A stretch of DNA of 64,000 nucleotides, from contig NZ_FQUW01000008.1 in assembly GCF_900129285.1 (NCBI RefSeq), forward strand, positions 79,563-143,562, read 5' to 3'. A program made the position numbers and the translations under genes. The DNA comes from Desulfofundulus australicus DSM 11792 (GTDB taxonomy: Bacteria; Bacillota; Desulfotomaculia; Desulfotomaculales; Desulfovirgulaceae). The notes beneath the pieces were generated by a model. That model was not told the origin of the DNA. It saw only the letters and a list, made by a program, of their open reading frames with translations, and searched no databases. Shown here piece by piece: positions 1 through 8,127 of this stretch; the first letter of the stretch is position 1, and each line of letters opens with the position of its first letter.

Positions 1-1122
1 TGATGTGTAATCAGTATTCACTACAGTAAATGTAGCAGTATTACCTATTGCAGGTGTATTGTTACCAGTAGTAAAGGTAAGCGTCTTGCCGTTAGATAGC
101 GAAATAGTGTAAGCGCTATTTACAGCAAGATTAGAGGTATAAGTAGCAGTAGCAATAACTTTCCCATTGCTATCAGTAATTTCAGCTATATCAACCTTTG
201 TACCATCACTACTTTTAATTGTAAGTGTATAAGTTCCATCTGCCAAAGCATCTTTTGCGCTAACTTCTACTGCCACAATATTCGTGCCCGATGTCAAATC
301 AGCACCCGACGCACCAATATAAATAGTTGCTGTCTCACCAGCGGCCATTGCAGCATCATATGCTAACGTAATAACATCTGTCCCACTGTCATCGACTAAG
401 GTTACAGGACCTGCTGCAGCCGTATGACCAGTTTTGGACGCAATAACATTGCCTTCAGCATCTTTTAGTGTTATGTCGACACCGGCTGTAGCATTTGCTG
501 CAACTTCAACAGTATAGTTACCTTCCGTCAAATACTGAGTTCCTACGATATCTGCACCTACAAGTTTATCTCCGGTACTAGACACAACTTTTGCACTTAT
601 GGAGGCCACATCCTCAGTTAACCCGAGAGTATAGGCATCCATCGCATTAATGCTTAAAGACAGGTTCTGGTTTTCGTTCGCACCGATATGGAAGATACCT
701 GCAAAAGCACCACCCAGAAGATTCTTGGTGTTGAACTCTGTATTATTGGAAATACGGCTAAGCTCTTTTGCCAGCTGGTCTACTTCCTTCTGAAGCTCGA
801 CACGGTCAGCCTCCGTATTCGTATCGCTGGCTGATTGCACGGCGAGTTCTCGCATTCTCTGCAGGATAGAGTGAGTTTCGTTCAGTGCTCCCTCAGCAGT
901 CTGGATCAGGGAGATAGCATCCTGCGCATTTTTGGAGGCCATCTCTAGTCCGCGAATCTGTCCGCGCATTTTTTCGGAGATGGCCAAGCCTGCCGCATCG
1001 TCTCCAGCACGGTTGATCCTTAGACCCGACGACAATTTCTCCAGCGACTTGGCCGCCATCATGTTGTTAATCGACAACTGACGATAGGTGTTTAGGGCTG
1101 AGATGTTGTGGTTGATGATCAT
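1..1122 (-). CDS. hag: Flagellin, 3' end cut off by the window edge
   Basis: The major filament subunit, exported by the flagellar type III system. The first ~150 residues carry the conserved flagellin D0/D1 helices: it opens MIINHNISALNTYRQL and continues with LEKLSSGLRINRAGDDAAG and LAISEKMRGQIRGLEMASKN. From about residue 170 a long variable region begins. Two related units are visible, each with an NYTVEV/TYTLTI strand followed by VDIT/VDIA and a D-x-x-GNVIA or DSNGKVIA turn. This region is AT-richer than the N-terminal part and the neighbouring genes. 374 codons are present with no stop, so the C-terminal D1/D0 helix lies outside the window. The ATG start follows AGGGAGG. A sigma-28 promoter and a CsrA-type hairpin lie upstream. 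Confidence 0.95.
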   Translation of the reverse strand, partial: MIINHNISALNTYRQLSINNMMAAKSLEKLSSGLRINRAGDDAAGLAISEKMRGQIRGLEMASKNAQDAISLIQTAEGALNETHSILQRMRELAVQSASDTNTEADRVELQKEVDQLAKELSRISNNTEFNTKNLLGGAFAGIFHIGANENQNLSLSINAMDAYTLGLTEDVASISAKVVSSTGDKLVGADIVGTQYLTEGNYTVEVAANATAGVDITLKDAEGNVIASKTGHTAAAGPVTLVDDSGTDVITLAYDAAMAAGETATIYIGASGADLTSGTNIVAVEVSAKDALADGTYTLTIKSSDGTKVDIAEITDSNGKVIATATYTSNLAVNSAYTISLSNGKTLTFTTGNNTPAIGNTATFTVVNTDYTS

Positions 1123-1133
1123 CCCTTCTCATT

Positions 1134-1171
1134 CCTCCCTGAATTTTTACTCGCCGCCTTCCCTGGCGGCG
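1134..1171 (-). promoter_or_regulatory. Probable CsrA-binding sites in the hag leader
   Basis: On the minus strand a 7-bp stem (1152-1158 with 1165-1171) presents a six-base loop AGGGAA. A second AGGGAGGA overlaps the Shine-Dalgarno at 1134-1140. A GGA-bearing loop plus a GGA over the SD is the two-site arrangement known from the Bacillus subtilis hag leader, where CsrA blocks translation. csrA and fliW lie about 700 bp upstream, which supports the assignment. Binding itself is inferred. Confidence 0.6.
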
Positions 1172-1228
1172 GCTTTGCGAAGGCGCCGCTACCGTCGGCC
1201 GCCCGGTACCGGTTCCTTCTAGTTACTT

Positions 1229-1255
1229 AATTCGGAAGGAATTTGAGAAGGTTTA
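1229..1255 (-). promoter_or_regulatory. Sigma-28 (SigD/FliA) type promoter of hag
   Basis: The minus strand reads TAAACCTT, 11 bases, TCCGAATT, against the flagellar consensus TAAAGTTT-N11-GCCGATAA. It lies about 105 bp upstream of the flagellin ATG, leaving a leader long enough to hold the CsrA hairpin. Confidence 0.6.
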
Positions 1256-1410
1256 GGGGGGAAGAAGGCACTTTTTAACGAACCGCCCCGCCGGGCACGG
1301 CAAGAAAGCGGCCTGACCTCCCTTTTAAGCCACTCCCGGCTGCCAATTACAACCCCCTGGCGGCTGTTTCCACGGAAAATGGGCGTGCGGGCCGGCCTTT
1401 AAATGTTCCC

Positions 1411-1848
1411 TTATAAGTCAATATCCTCTTCAAAGGGATTCAAAAAAGTTATGCCTTCCACACTGCTGCCGGAAGCAAAGTCTTCACTTAAAACCACCGG
1501 TATCTGGTTCAACCGGGCTGTGGCCCAGATCTGGGCGTCCCAATATGAAAATTTGTGTTCTCGAACGCCGCGAATCGCCTCCAGGATAATCAGGCCGGTA
1601 AGATCAAACACGGTCCAGGAACACAGGTAATTTTGAACACTATTCCGGGCAGCTTCAAAATCAAGGGGTTCGGCAATCTTCCGGGTAACCGCGACGACAA
1701 ATTCCGCCAGCACCTGAACGCTTAGCGCACCGGTACGGGAAGAAGCAAGTTTGTCCAGCGTCTTTATGGATTTTTCTTGTTTAAGGGGGTTTGCCGGATC
1801 GTAAGCGTAAACAAGAATATTAGTATCCACCAGCACTTTAGCGCTCAT
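1411..1848 (-). CDS. PIN-domain ribonuclease (VapC-like)
   Basis: A 145-residue single PIN domain. The acidic metal-binding residues are in place: D8 in VLVDTNILVYAYD, E49 in LAEF, D104 in YWDAQIWA and D123 in LSEDF. The family are Mg-dependent RNases, mostly toxins that cleave tRNA or rRNA and are neutralised by a small antitoxin. The start ATG overlaps the last 11 bases of csrA and has its own GGGAGGA, so the two are translationally coupled. No separate antitoxin gene lies beside it. The protein may be a toxin whose antitoxin is elsewhere, or a domesticated RNase of the motility operon. Confidence 0.85.
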   Translation of the reverse strand: MSAKVLVDTNILVYAYDPANPLKQEKSIKTLDKLASSRTGALSVQVLAEFVVAVTRKIAEPLDFEAARNSVQNYLCSWTVFDLTGLIILEAIRGVREHKFSYWDAQIWATARLNQIPVVLSEDFASGSSVEGITFLNPFEEDIDL

Positions 1849-2116
1849 AAAGTTCCTCCCGCCGCCACCGCCGCCCCTGATCCTGTTTGCTACCGGGCTC
1901 GACCTGCGCTCTCAGCTTTGCCGCCAGCTCCCTGGTGACCAGGGCGGTGAGGTTTTCCTCCTGCACGTCCCGGTAGATTTCTTCCCGGAAGACGGCCACT
2001 TCCGGCGGCGCCTCGATGCCCAGGCGCACGAAATCGCCGCTGACCTCCACCACTACGACGCGGATGTCCCGGCCGATGACCAGGGACTGGCCTTTTTTTC
2101 TGGTGAGCACCAGCAT
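1838..2116 (-). CDS. csrA: Carbon storage/translational regulator CsrA
   Basis: RNA-binding dimer that represses translation by covering GGA motifs near ribosome binding sites. In motile Firmicutes its main target is hag. Residues 1-60 match the family closely: MLVLTRKKGQSLVIG at the N-terminus and VAVFREEIYRD, with the RNA-contacting Arg at position 44. At 92 residues it is longer than the usual 60-75. The extra tail is basic and acidic and ends RRWRREELYER. The ATG directly abuts the fliW stop codon and follows GGGGAGGGG. CsrA is normally held inactive by FliW when flagellin is being exported. Confidence 0.95.
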   Translation of the reverse strand: MLVLTRKKGQSLVIGRDIRVVVVEVSGDFVRLGIEAPPEVAVFREEIYRDVQEENLTALVTRELAAKLRAQVEPGSKQDQGRRWRREELYER

Positions 2117-2731
2117 TTATTTCCCCTCCCCGGCGGGGCCTGCCCCTTTGCCCGTTCCGGCATCGCCCGGCGGGGATTCGGGCCCGGTTCCGGAAAGGTA
2201 CCGTGGCGGGGGGTCTTGCTGGGGCCGGGGGCGGTTGGGGGAGACCGGCCGGGGCTGGGAACGGGAATGAGCCGGTGGACAGGGTTCGCCGGCCGGCCCG
2301 GCCTCAGGTCCGGCCGGGTCCCGGTTTTCCGACCGCTGTCCGAAAAGCGGGTGCCTGATGGAGTAGCGCCCGTCCACCAGCACCACCTGGCGGGCCGTGC
2401 CGGTGGCCGCGTTCACCACCACCGGGGCCAGGAGGTTGACGGTGGCGCGGGCCAGGCCCCGGCTGGCGTTGACGATGCAGAAGACGGCCACCTCTTCCGG
2501 GGCCTTTATGCCCAGGGCCCGGGCATCCTCTTCGGGCAGGTCGAACTCGTAGTCCGGGAAAAAGGCGAAAGGGTTCACCAGGATGAAGCCGGTGTTTTCG
2601 TCCTGCAGGCACTGCAAAAAGAAAAAGGGCGAATCTTCCGCTGCGGCTACCAGTTCGAATTCGGTCAGTTCCGCGGGCAGGCCCGGCAGCCCGGCGGGAA
2701 AAGTGATGGTTTTATTTTGACCGGCAGACAA
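2117..2731 (-). CDS. fliW: Flagellar assembly factor FliW
   Basis: FliW binds either flagellin or CsrA. Free FliW antagonises CsrA and so releases hag translation when cytoplasmic flagellin falls. Residues 1-135 fit the family (TFPAGLPGLP near the N-terminus, FFFLQCLQDENTGFILVNPF, FPDYEFDLPEEDA). The last ~65 residues are a Pro/Gly/Arg-rich low-complexity tail that FliW (about 150 residues) normally lacks. The start is set at a TTG six bases after GGAGGA; an ATG 18 bases upstream (2749) overlaps that SD and is less likely. The gene is followed without a gap by csrA. Confidence 0.92.
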   Translation of the reverse strand: MSAGQNKTITFPAGLPGLPAELTEFELVAAAEDSPFFFLQCLQDENTGFILVNPFAFFPDYEFDLPEEDARALGIKAPEEVAVFCIVNASRGLARATVNLLAPVVVNAATGTARQVVLVDGRYSIRHPLFGQRSENRDPAGPEAGPAGEPCPPAHSRSQPRPVSPNRPRPQQDPPPRYLSGTGPESPPGDAGTGKGAGPAGEGK

Positions 2732-2823
2732 ACTGATTCCTCCACTCATCAGCCAAAATTTGCATATTCAAGGTACCGTCAAGGGTAATGGCAAGCCCGT
2801 TCAGCAGCTAAACAATCAGACTT

Positions 2824-3155
2824 TCAGGCCAATCTCACCCTGTCTTTTAATATTTCCCGGAGAAAAGGATTGTTTTTATGTTTCTCCAGCTCCTCCCTGG
2901 TGTATGGAAAAATGTCCACCCCTATCCCCAGGCCGCTGAAAAATCCATAAAATCTGTTACCCGCTCGAGGGGTGGCCTGGGAGAATTTTTCAAGACAATT
3001 AAGATGTCGGCGTCACTTCCCGGCACGGCCCTTCCCTTTGCCAGGGAGCCGAAGAGAGAAACTTCCAGGACGTTTTCATCAACCTGTCTCAATCTCCTGG
3101 CGGCAGACTGCAGGCCCTTGAAAATCCGGTCAACATCAAGCGAGATTATCCGCAC
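2824..3155 (-). pseudogene. MNT-type nucleotidyltransferase, frameshifted
   Basis: The minimal nucleotidyltransferase of HEPN-MNT toxin-antitoxin pairs. The core GSLAKGRAVPGSDADILIV is intact, with the GS motif and paired Asp. The frame breaks at a run of five A on the plus strand (2939-2943). In frame the protein ends after DFMDFSAAWG. One extra base restores FFSGLGIGVDIFPYTREE and ends HKNNPFLREILKDRVRLA, which is the normal family C-terminus. A one-base loss in a homopolymer, either real or a sequencing error, is the simplest reading. The start is probably the GTG at 3155, overlapping the HEPN remnant. Confidence 0.75.
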
Positions 3156-3270
3156 AGAACCGGATGATCTGCTCCGCATAGCCGACGTCCTCGCGGGCTT
3201 CCTTTTCGGTAAAATAATCCATCGGAGCACCCGTGACAAACCCGTTCGGATACCTTGCGGGAATGCAATA
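3136..3270 (-). pseudogene. C-terminal remnant of a HEPN-domain protein
   Basis: A 44-codon frame, open only from stop codons at 3271-3276, that overlaps the start of the MNT gene. It reads RYPNGFVTGAPMDYFTEKEA and then REDVGYAEQIIRFCADNLA. This resembles the C-terminus of HEPN proteins (RYPN, a short turn, YFTEEDA, then a helix with YAE), in the usual HEPN-then-MNT order. The N-terminal helices, including any RxxxxH catalytic motif, are absent. Confidence 0.6.
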
Positions 3271-3358
3271 TTATCAACACCCCTGCTCTAATAGTACAAT
3301 GAACCGGTAGAATTTACAACTTAATCAAAGGATCTTGGAAGGTACCGGTGTATGCTTC

Positions 3359-3385
3359 TCAAGTTTTGCTTTCTCCTGCCGAGCT
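3359..3385 (+). promoter_or_regulatory. Sigma-28 type promoter of fliD
   Basis: TCAAGTTT, 11 bases, GCCGAGCT: very close to TAAAGTTT-N11-GCCGATAA. Transcription would begin near 3392, about 30 bp before the fliD start, with no gene between. Confidence 0.75.
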
Positions 3386-3423
3386 TATAAGTAAGGAAAA
3401 TTATTTACGCAAGGGTGAGCAAT

Positions 3424-5010
3424 ATGGTCTCCAGCCTTTACACCAGCTCCAGCCTGCGCATCGGCGGGCTGGCGTCGGGCATAGACACAGATTCTATCAT
3501 CAAGGAACTGATGAAGGCGCAGAGGATACCCCTGGACCGCTTGAACCAGGACAGGCAGATCCTCCTCTGGCAGCAGGAGGACTACCGGGCTATCTACGAC
3601 AGCCTGCGCTCCTTCCGGGATAAGGTCTTCAATATGAAGCTGCAGGCCACGTACCTGGCGAAGAAGGCTTCTTCGTCCAACGAGGCCGCTGTAACCGCCA
3701 CGGCCAACCCTACCGCCACGCCCGGGACGTATACTGTAACGGTAAATAAGCTGGCCACAGGGGTGTCCAAGGTAAGCCAGATAAAGTTGAATGACGAAAC
3801 CAAGGACGGGACCATCCTAACCCTGGCTGAGCAGTTTGGAATAACGGGGACTATCTCCTTTGCCCTCGAAGGCAGCAAGGGGAAGAAGGGCACAGACTAC
3901 TTCAATTTTGACACCACCAAGGACACTATCTATGACGTCGTCAAGAAGATCAACGACGCAGACCTGGGGATAACCGCCTCCTACGACTCCAACTTGAACC
4001 GCTTTATTCTTGCCACCACCTCTACGGGCACGACGGCGATAATAAAGGTGACCGAAGATAGCTCTTATTTCTTATCCGGCGACAAGGACCTCAAGGATCC
4101 GACCCAGAAAAACGGAAATAACTACCTAAAGCTGCTTTTAAAGGGTGATGGTACGGCCGATACCGGCCAGGACGCTGAGTTCAACCTCAGCATCGGTGAC
4201 GCCACCGTGCAGAACTATACGAGCCCCACCAACACCCCGACGGTGGCCGGCATCACCCTCACCCTGAAACAGGGAGGGGGTACTTCTGCCACCATCACCG
4301 TCTCCAACGACACCGACGCCGTGTTCAACGCCATCAAGGATTTCGTCAATGCCTATAACGAGCTCATCGATAAAATCAACAAAAAGCTTACCGAGCCCCG
4401 CTACCGGGACTACCTGCCGCTTACCGACGAGCAGCGGGAACAGCTTTCCGACGAGCAGGAAAAGAAGTGGGAGGAAAAGGCCAGGAGCGGCCTTTTGCGG
4501 GGCGACAGCCTCCTGGAGAGCGTGGTTTCCAGGATGCGCGCTACAATGTCCGCTATTGTGCCGGGGCTGGCTGCCGGGTGTGATGCGCTGGCCGATGTTG
4601 GAATCACCACCCTTTCCTATGAGGAAAGGGGGAAACTCTACATTGACGAAGCAAAGCTGAAAGACGCCCTGCAAAAGGACCCGGACGGGGTAATGAATTT
4701 ATTTACGAAGAGTGCGGAGAAGTATGCGGAAAAGGGCATCGCCATGCGGCTTTATGACGACGTGAACAGCGCCATGGACCTGATATCCGACCGGGCCGGT
4801 ACCAGCAGTTCCTACAGCACGGCGGACAACAGCGCCATCGGCCGGCAGATAGCCGCCGTGAACGAGCGCATCAGCATCATGGAAGAACGACTGCAACAAC
4901 TGGAGGACCGCTACTGGCGGCAGTTCACCGCCATGGAGCAGGCCATCCAGCAGATGAACGCCCAGAGCGCCTGGCTGGCCATGCAGCTCGGCATGGGCCA
5001 GGGCCGTTAA
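3424..5010 (+). CDS. fliD: Flagellar hook-associated protein 2 (filament cap) FliD
   Basis: The cap at the filament tip that folds incoming flagellin. The N-terminus has the FliD_N signature LRIGGLASGIDTDSIIKELM, and the C-terminal third has the FliD_C coiled region ending in MEERLQQLEDRYWRQFTAMEQ. A hook-IN-like segment lies in the middle. About 528 residues is normal for the family. The ATG at 3424 is favoured because AAGGGTG lies at suitable distance; a GTG at 3415 in the same frame would add three residues. A sigma-28 promoter lies immediately upstream and fliS follows, the standard fliD-fliS order. Confidence 0.95.
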   Translation: MVSSLYTSSSLRIGGLASGIDTDSIIKELMKAQRIPLDRLNQDRQILLWQQEDYRAIYDSLRSFRDKVFNMKLQATYLAKKASSSNEAAVTATANPTATPGTYTVTVNKLATGVSKVSQIKLNDETKDGTILTLAEQFGITGTISFALEGSKGKKGTDYFNFDTTKDTIYDVVKKINDADLGITASYDSNLNRFILATTSTGTTAIIKVTEDSSYFLSGDKDLKDPTQKNGNNYLKLLLKGDGTADTGQDAEFNLSIGDATVQNYTSPTNTPTVAGITLTLKQGGGTSATITVSNDTDAVFNAIKDFVNAYNELIDKINKKLTEPRYRDYLPLTDEQREQLSDEQEKKWEEKARSGLLRGDSLLESVVSRMRATMSAIVPGLAAGCDALADVGITTLSYEERGKLYIDEAKLKDALQKDPDGVMNLFTKSAEKYAEKGIAMRLYDDVNSAMDLISDRAGTSSSYSTADNSAIGRQIAAVNERISIMEERLQQLEDRYWRQFTAMEQAIQQMNAQSAWLAMQLGMGQGR

Positions 5011-5102
5011 GGGCCGTTTCCCGCAGGGAATAAGTATTCAGTCAAACCAAACGGTTGAAAAGCGGCAAGAAGAAACGCGTATCCAAGGGGTGAGTTTTAA
5101 AA

Positions 5103-5495
5103 ATGCAGGCGGCTTCAAACCCCTACCAGCAATACCTCCAAAACGCCGTGCTCACCGCCGACCCGGGGCGGCTGACGCTCATGCTTTACACCGGCGCGGT
5201 CAAATTCATCCGCCAGGCCAAAGACTGCCTGGCCGCCCGGGACATCCCCGGCGCGCACCGGGCCTGCCTGCGCGCCCAGGACATCATCATCTACCTCCTG
5301 GAAACCGTCAACCGGGAGATGGAAGTCGGCAAAAACCTTTCCGCCCTCTACGATTACATGTACCGGCGCCTGGTGGAGGCCAACGTGAAAAAGGATGCGG
5401 CCGTCCTGGACGAAGTGGCCGGGCTGCTGGAAGACCTGGCCGGCACCTGGGAACAGGCCCTCAAATTGAAAGGTCAACAGGCGGCGGGCGGCTGA
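5103..5495 (+). CDS. fliS: Flagellin export chaperone FliS
   Basis: A 130-residue cytosolic chaperone that binds the flagellin C-terminus and prevents polymerisation before export. The family opening is clear: NPYQQYLQNAVLTADPGRL followed by TLMLYTGAVKFIRQAK, and the rest is helical as expected. AAGGGGTGAG precedes the ATG. It lies 92 bp after fliD and probably shares its transcript. Confidence 0.95.
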   Translation: MQAASNPYQQYLQNAVLTADPGRLTLMLYTGAVKFIRQAKDCLAARDIPGAHRACLRAQDIIIYLLETVNREMEVGKNLSALYDYMYRRLVEANVKKDAAVLDEVAGLLEDLAGTWEQALKLKGQQAAGG

Positions 5496-5557
5496 TCAGG
5501 TATAAACCCCAGAGTGTAACTCAGGGGTAAGTGTTAAGTGACCCCGCTATGGTGCCG

Positions 5558-5653
5558 CCCAGCACTCACTAAAATACGGCTCTGCTCCTGATATTTCAGG
5601 TTTAATCGTCACTTCCGGTTTTATGTAGAGCTACTATGCCAGTGAGTGCTGGG
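5558..5653. repeat. 96-bp segment bounded by 13-bp inverted repeats
   Basis: CCCAGCACTCACT at 5558-5570 is matched by its exact inverse AGTGAGTGCTGGG at 5641-5653. The inner 70 bp include a small hairpin (CCTGA-TATT-TCAGG at 5587-5600). It sits in the 260-bp gap between fliS and the next flagellar gene, which holds no other gene. A further near-palindrome lies at 5507-5527. The element may be a small non-autonomous repeat or an RNA processing/structure element. Confidence 0.55.
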
Positions 5654-5755
5654 TCCACGCTCATTCCAGTGCTCCGCGTAAGATGCGCACCGCGGCTCGC
5701 TTCTGACTGGACAAGCGGCTTGAGCCGAGCAGAAAGACAAAGGGATGATTCCACA

Positions 5756-6160
5756 ATGCCCCCACAAAATCAAGACGAAAAAAAACTCAGGCTCCTGCAG
5801 AAAATGCGCGGTGAAGTGCTGGCCCTAAAGGCCGTACTCGAGCGCCTGTGTGCGCTCCAGGATGGGCTGGCGACGGAGGAATCACTGGGTGCTGTTTCCC
5901 GGCACCTTGCCGCCATTGAAGAGATAAGAGCAGGGATTGATGAGCTGGACAGGGCGGGGGGCTCCGGCACGGGCGGGCCGGAAGTCTCCGCCCTGCTCCT
6001 TGAAATCGATGAGATCCACCGGCAGAACCTCCGGCTGGCCGCAAAGGTTAAAGAACGCCTGGCCGCTGCCCTGGCCAACCTCCACAAGGCCGGGCAGGCC
6101 AGGGCCTACATGAAGAAAAAAGGCGCCGCCGAAAGTTATTTTCTGGACCGGCGGGGGTAA
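5756..6160 (+). CDS. FliT/FlgN-like flagellar export chaperone (probable)
   Basis: A 134-residue, almost wholly helical, charged protein with two long predicted coiled segments (about 8-65 and 78-120). It ends AYMKKKGAAESYFLDRRG; a closing SYF-D-R/K-G is common in small Firmicute flagellar chaperones. Position after fliD-fliS is where fliT is usually found. Sequence similarity to any one family is weak, so the name is an inference from size, helicity and neighbourhood. The ATG at 5756 follows AAAGGGA. Confidence 0.6.
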   Translation: MPPQNQDEKKLRLLQKMRGEVLALKAVLERLCALQDGLATEESLGAVSRHLAAIEEIRAGIDELDRAGGSGTGGPEVSALLLEIDEIHRQNLRLAAKVKERLAAALANLHKAGQARAYMKKKGAAESYFLDRRG

Positions 6161-6188
6161 CAAAGAAAAAGGGGATTGTGGCCCGGGG

Positions 6189-6287
6189 ATGAACGGTGGG
6201 AACTCATTGACGGGAAGGGACATCCAGGGCATCGAAGTTCCCCTCCGGGAAATATTTGAGACAGTGAAGCCTGCGGGAAAAAGATAA
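6189..6287 (+). CDS. Possible 32-residue peptide, unknown
   Basis: A short frame beginning MNGGNSLTGRDIQGIEVPLR and ending in VKPAGKR, 28 bp after the FliT-like gene on the same strand. An AAGGGGA lies upstream but at a long distance from the ATG. No family is recognised. It could be a real small flagellar-operon protein or chance. Confidence 0.25.
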   Translation: MNGGNSLTGRDIQGIEVPLREIFETVKPAGKR

Positions 6288-6297
6288 TTGATGATTT

Positions 6298-6660
6298 TTA
6301 AAGATACCGGTCCAGGAGCAGGCCGATGGCTTTTTCTGGCTCCCGCGCCGCCTCCAGCACAACCTGTCCGGGCACTTCCCCTTTCACCGTACCCGTATCC
6401 TTTTCCACCACTTCCACCCGGAGGTTTTCCCCGTCTTCCCGCACCAGAAACTCCAGGGGCTGGTTGTAGGCCTCTGCCGCCTGGTTCAGCCGGCCCACTG
6501 CGGCCACCAGTTCCTCCCGGCTGAAGCCCCCTTCTTCCGGTGGAGGCGCACCCTGGGGAAAGACATCCTCCCGCTTTACCGCCGCCGGAGGCTCAACCCG
6601 CCGCAGCGGCGCCACTTCCTGGGAGGCCAGAGACTGCAATCCACCCGCACCCACTTTCAT
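6298..6660 (-). CDS. flaG: FlaG family protein
   Basis: A 120-residue protein with the FlaG domain in its second half: LNQAAEAYNQPLEFLVRE, then VEVVEKDTGTVKGEVPGQ, matching the family pattern of a beta strand, D-x-x-TGE/T-V and a 'IP/VP' turn before a C-terminal helix (GLLLDRYL). The family affects filament length; the mechanism is unclear. The N-terminal half is Pro-rich linker. It lies downstream of cheB on the same strand and may be the last gene of that operon. Confidence 0.75.
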   Translation of the reverse strand: MKVGAGGLQSLASQEVAPLRRVEPPAAVKREDVFPQGAPPPEEGGFSREELVAAVGRLNQAAEAYNQPLEFLVREDGENLRVEVVEKDTGTVKGEVPGQVVLEAAREPEKAIGLLLDRYL

Positions 6661-6706
6661 AATCAGCCCTCCTCTCCTGACTGGTTCAACAGCCCTTTAC
6701 ACTCTC

Positions 6707-8085
<1,379 letters not shown>

Positions 8086-8127
8086 TTCCCATACCCCTTT
8101 TCAGCAGATTTTAACCGTAAAACCGTC

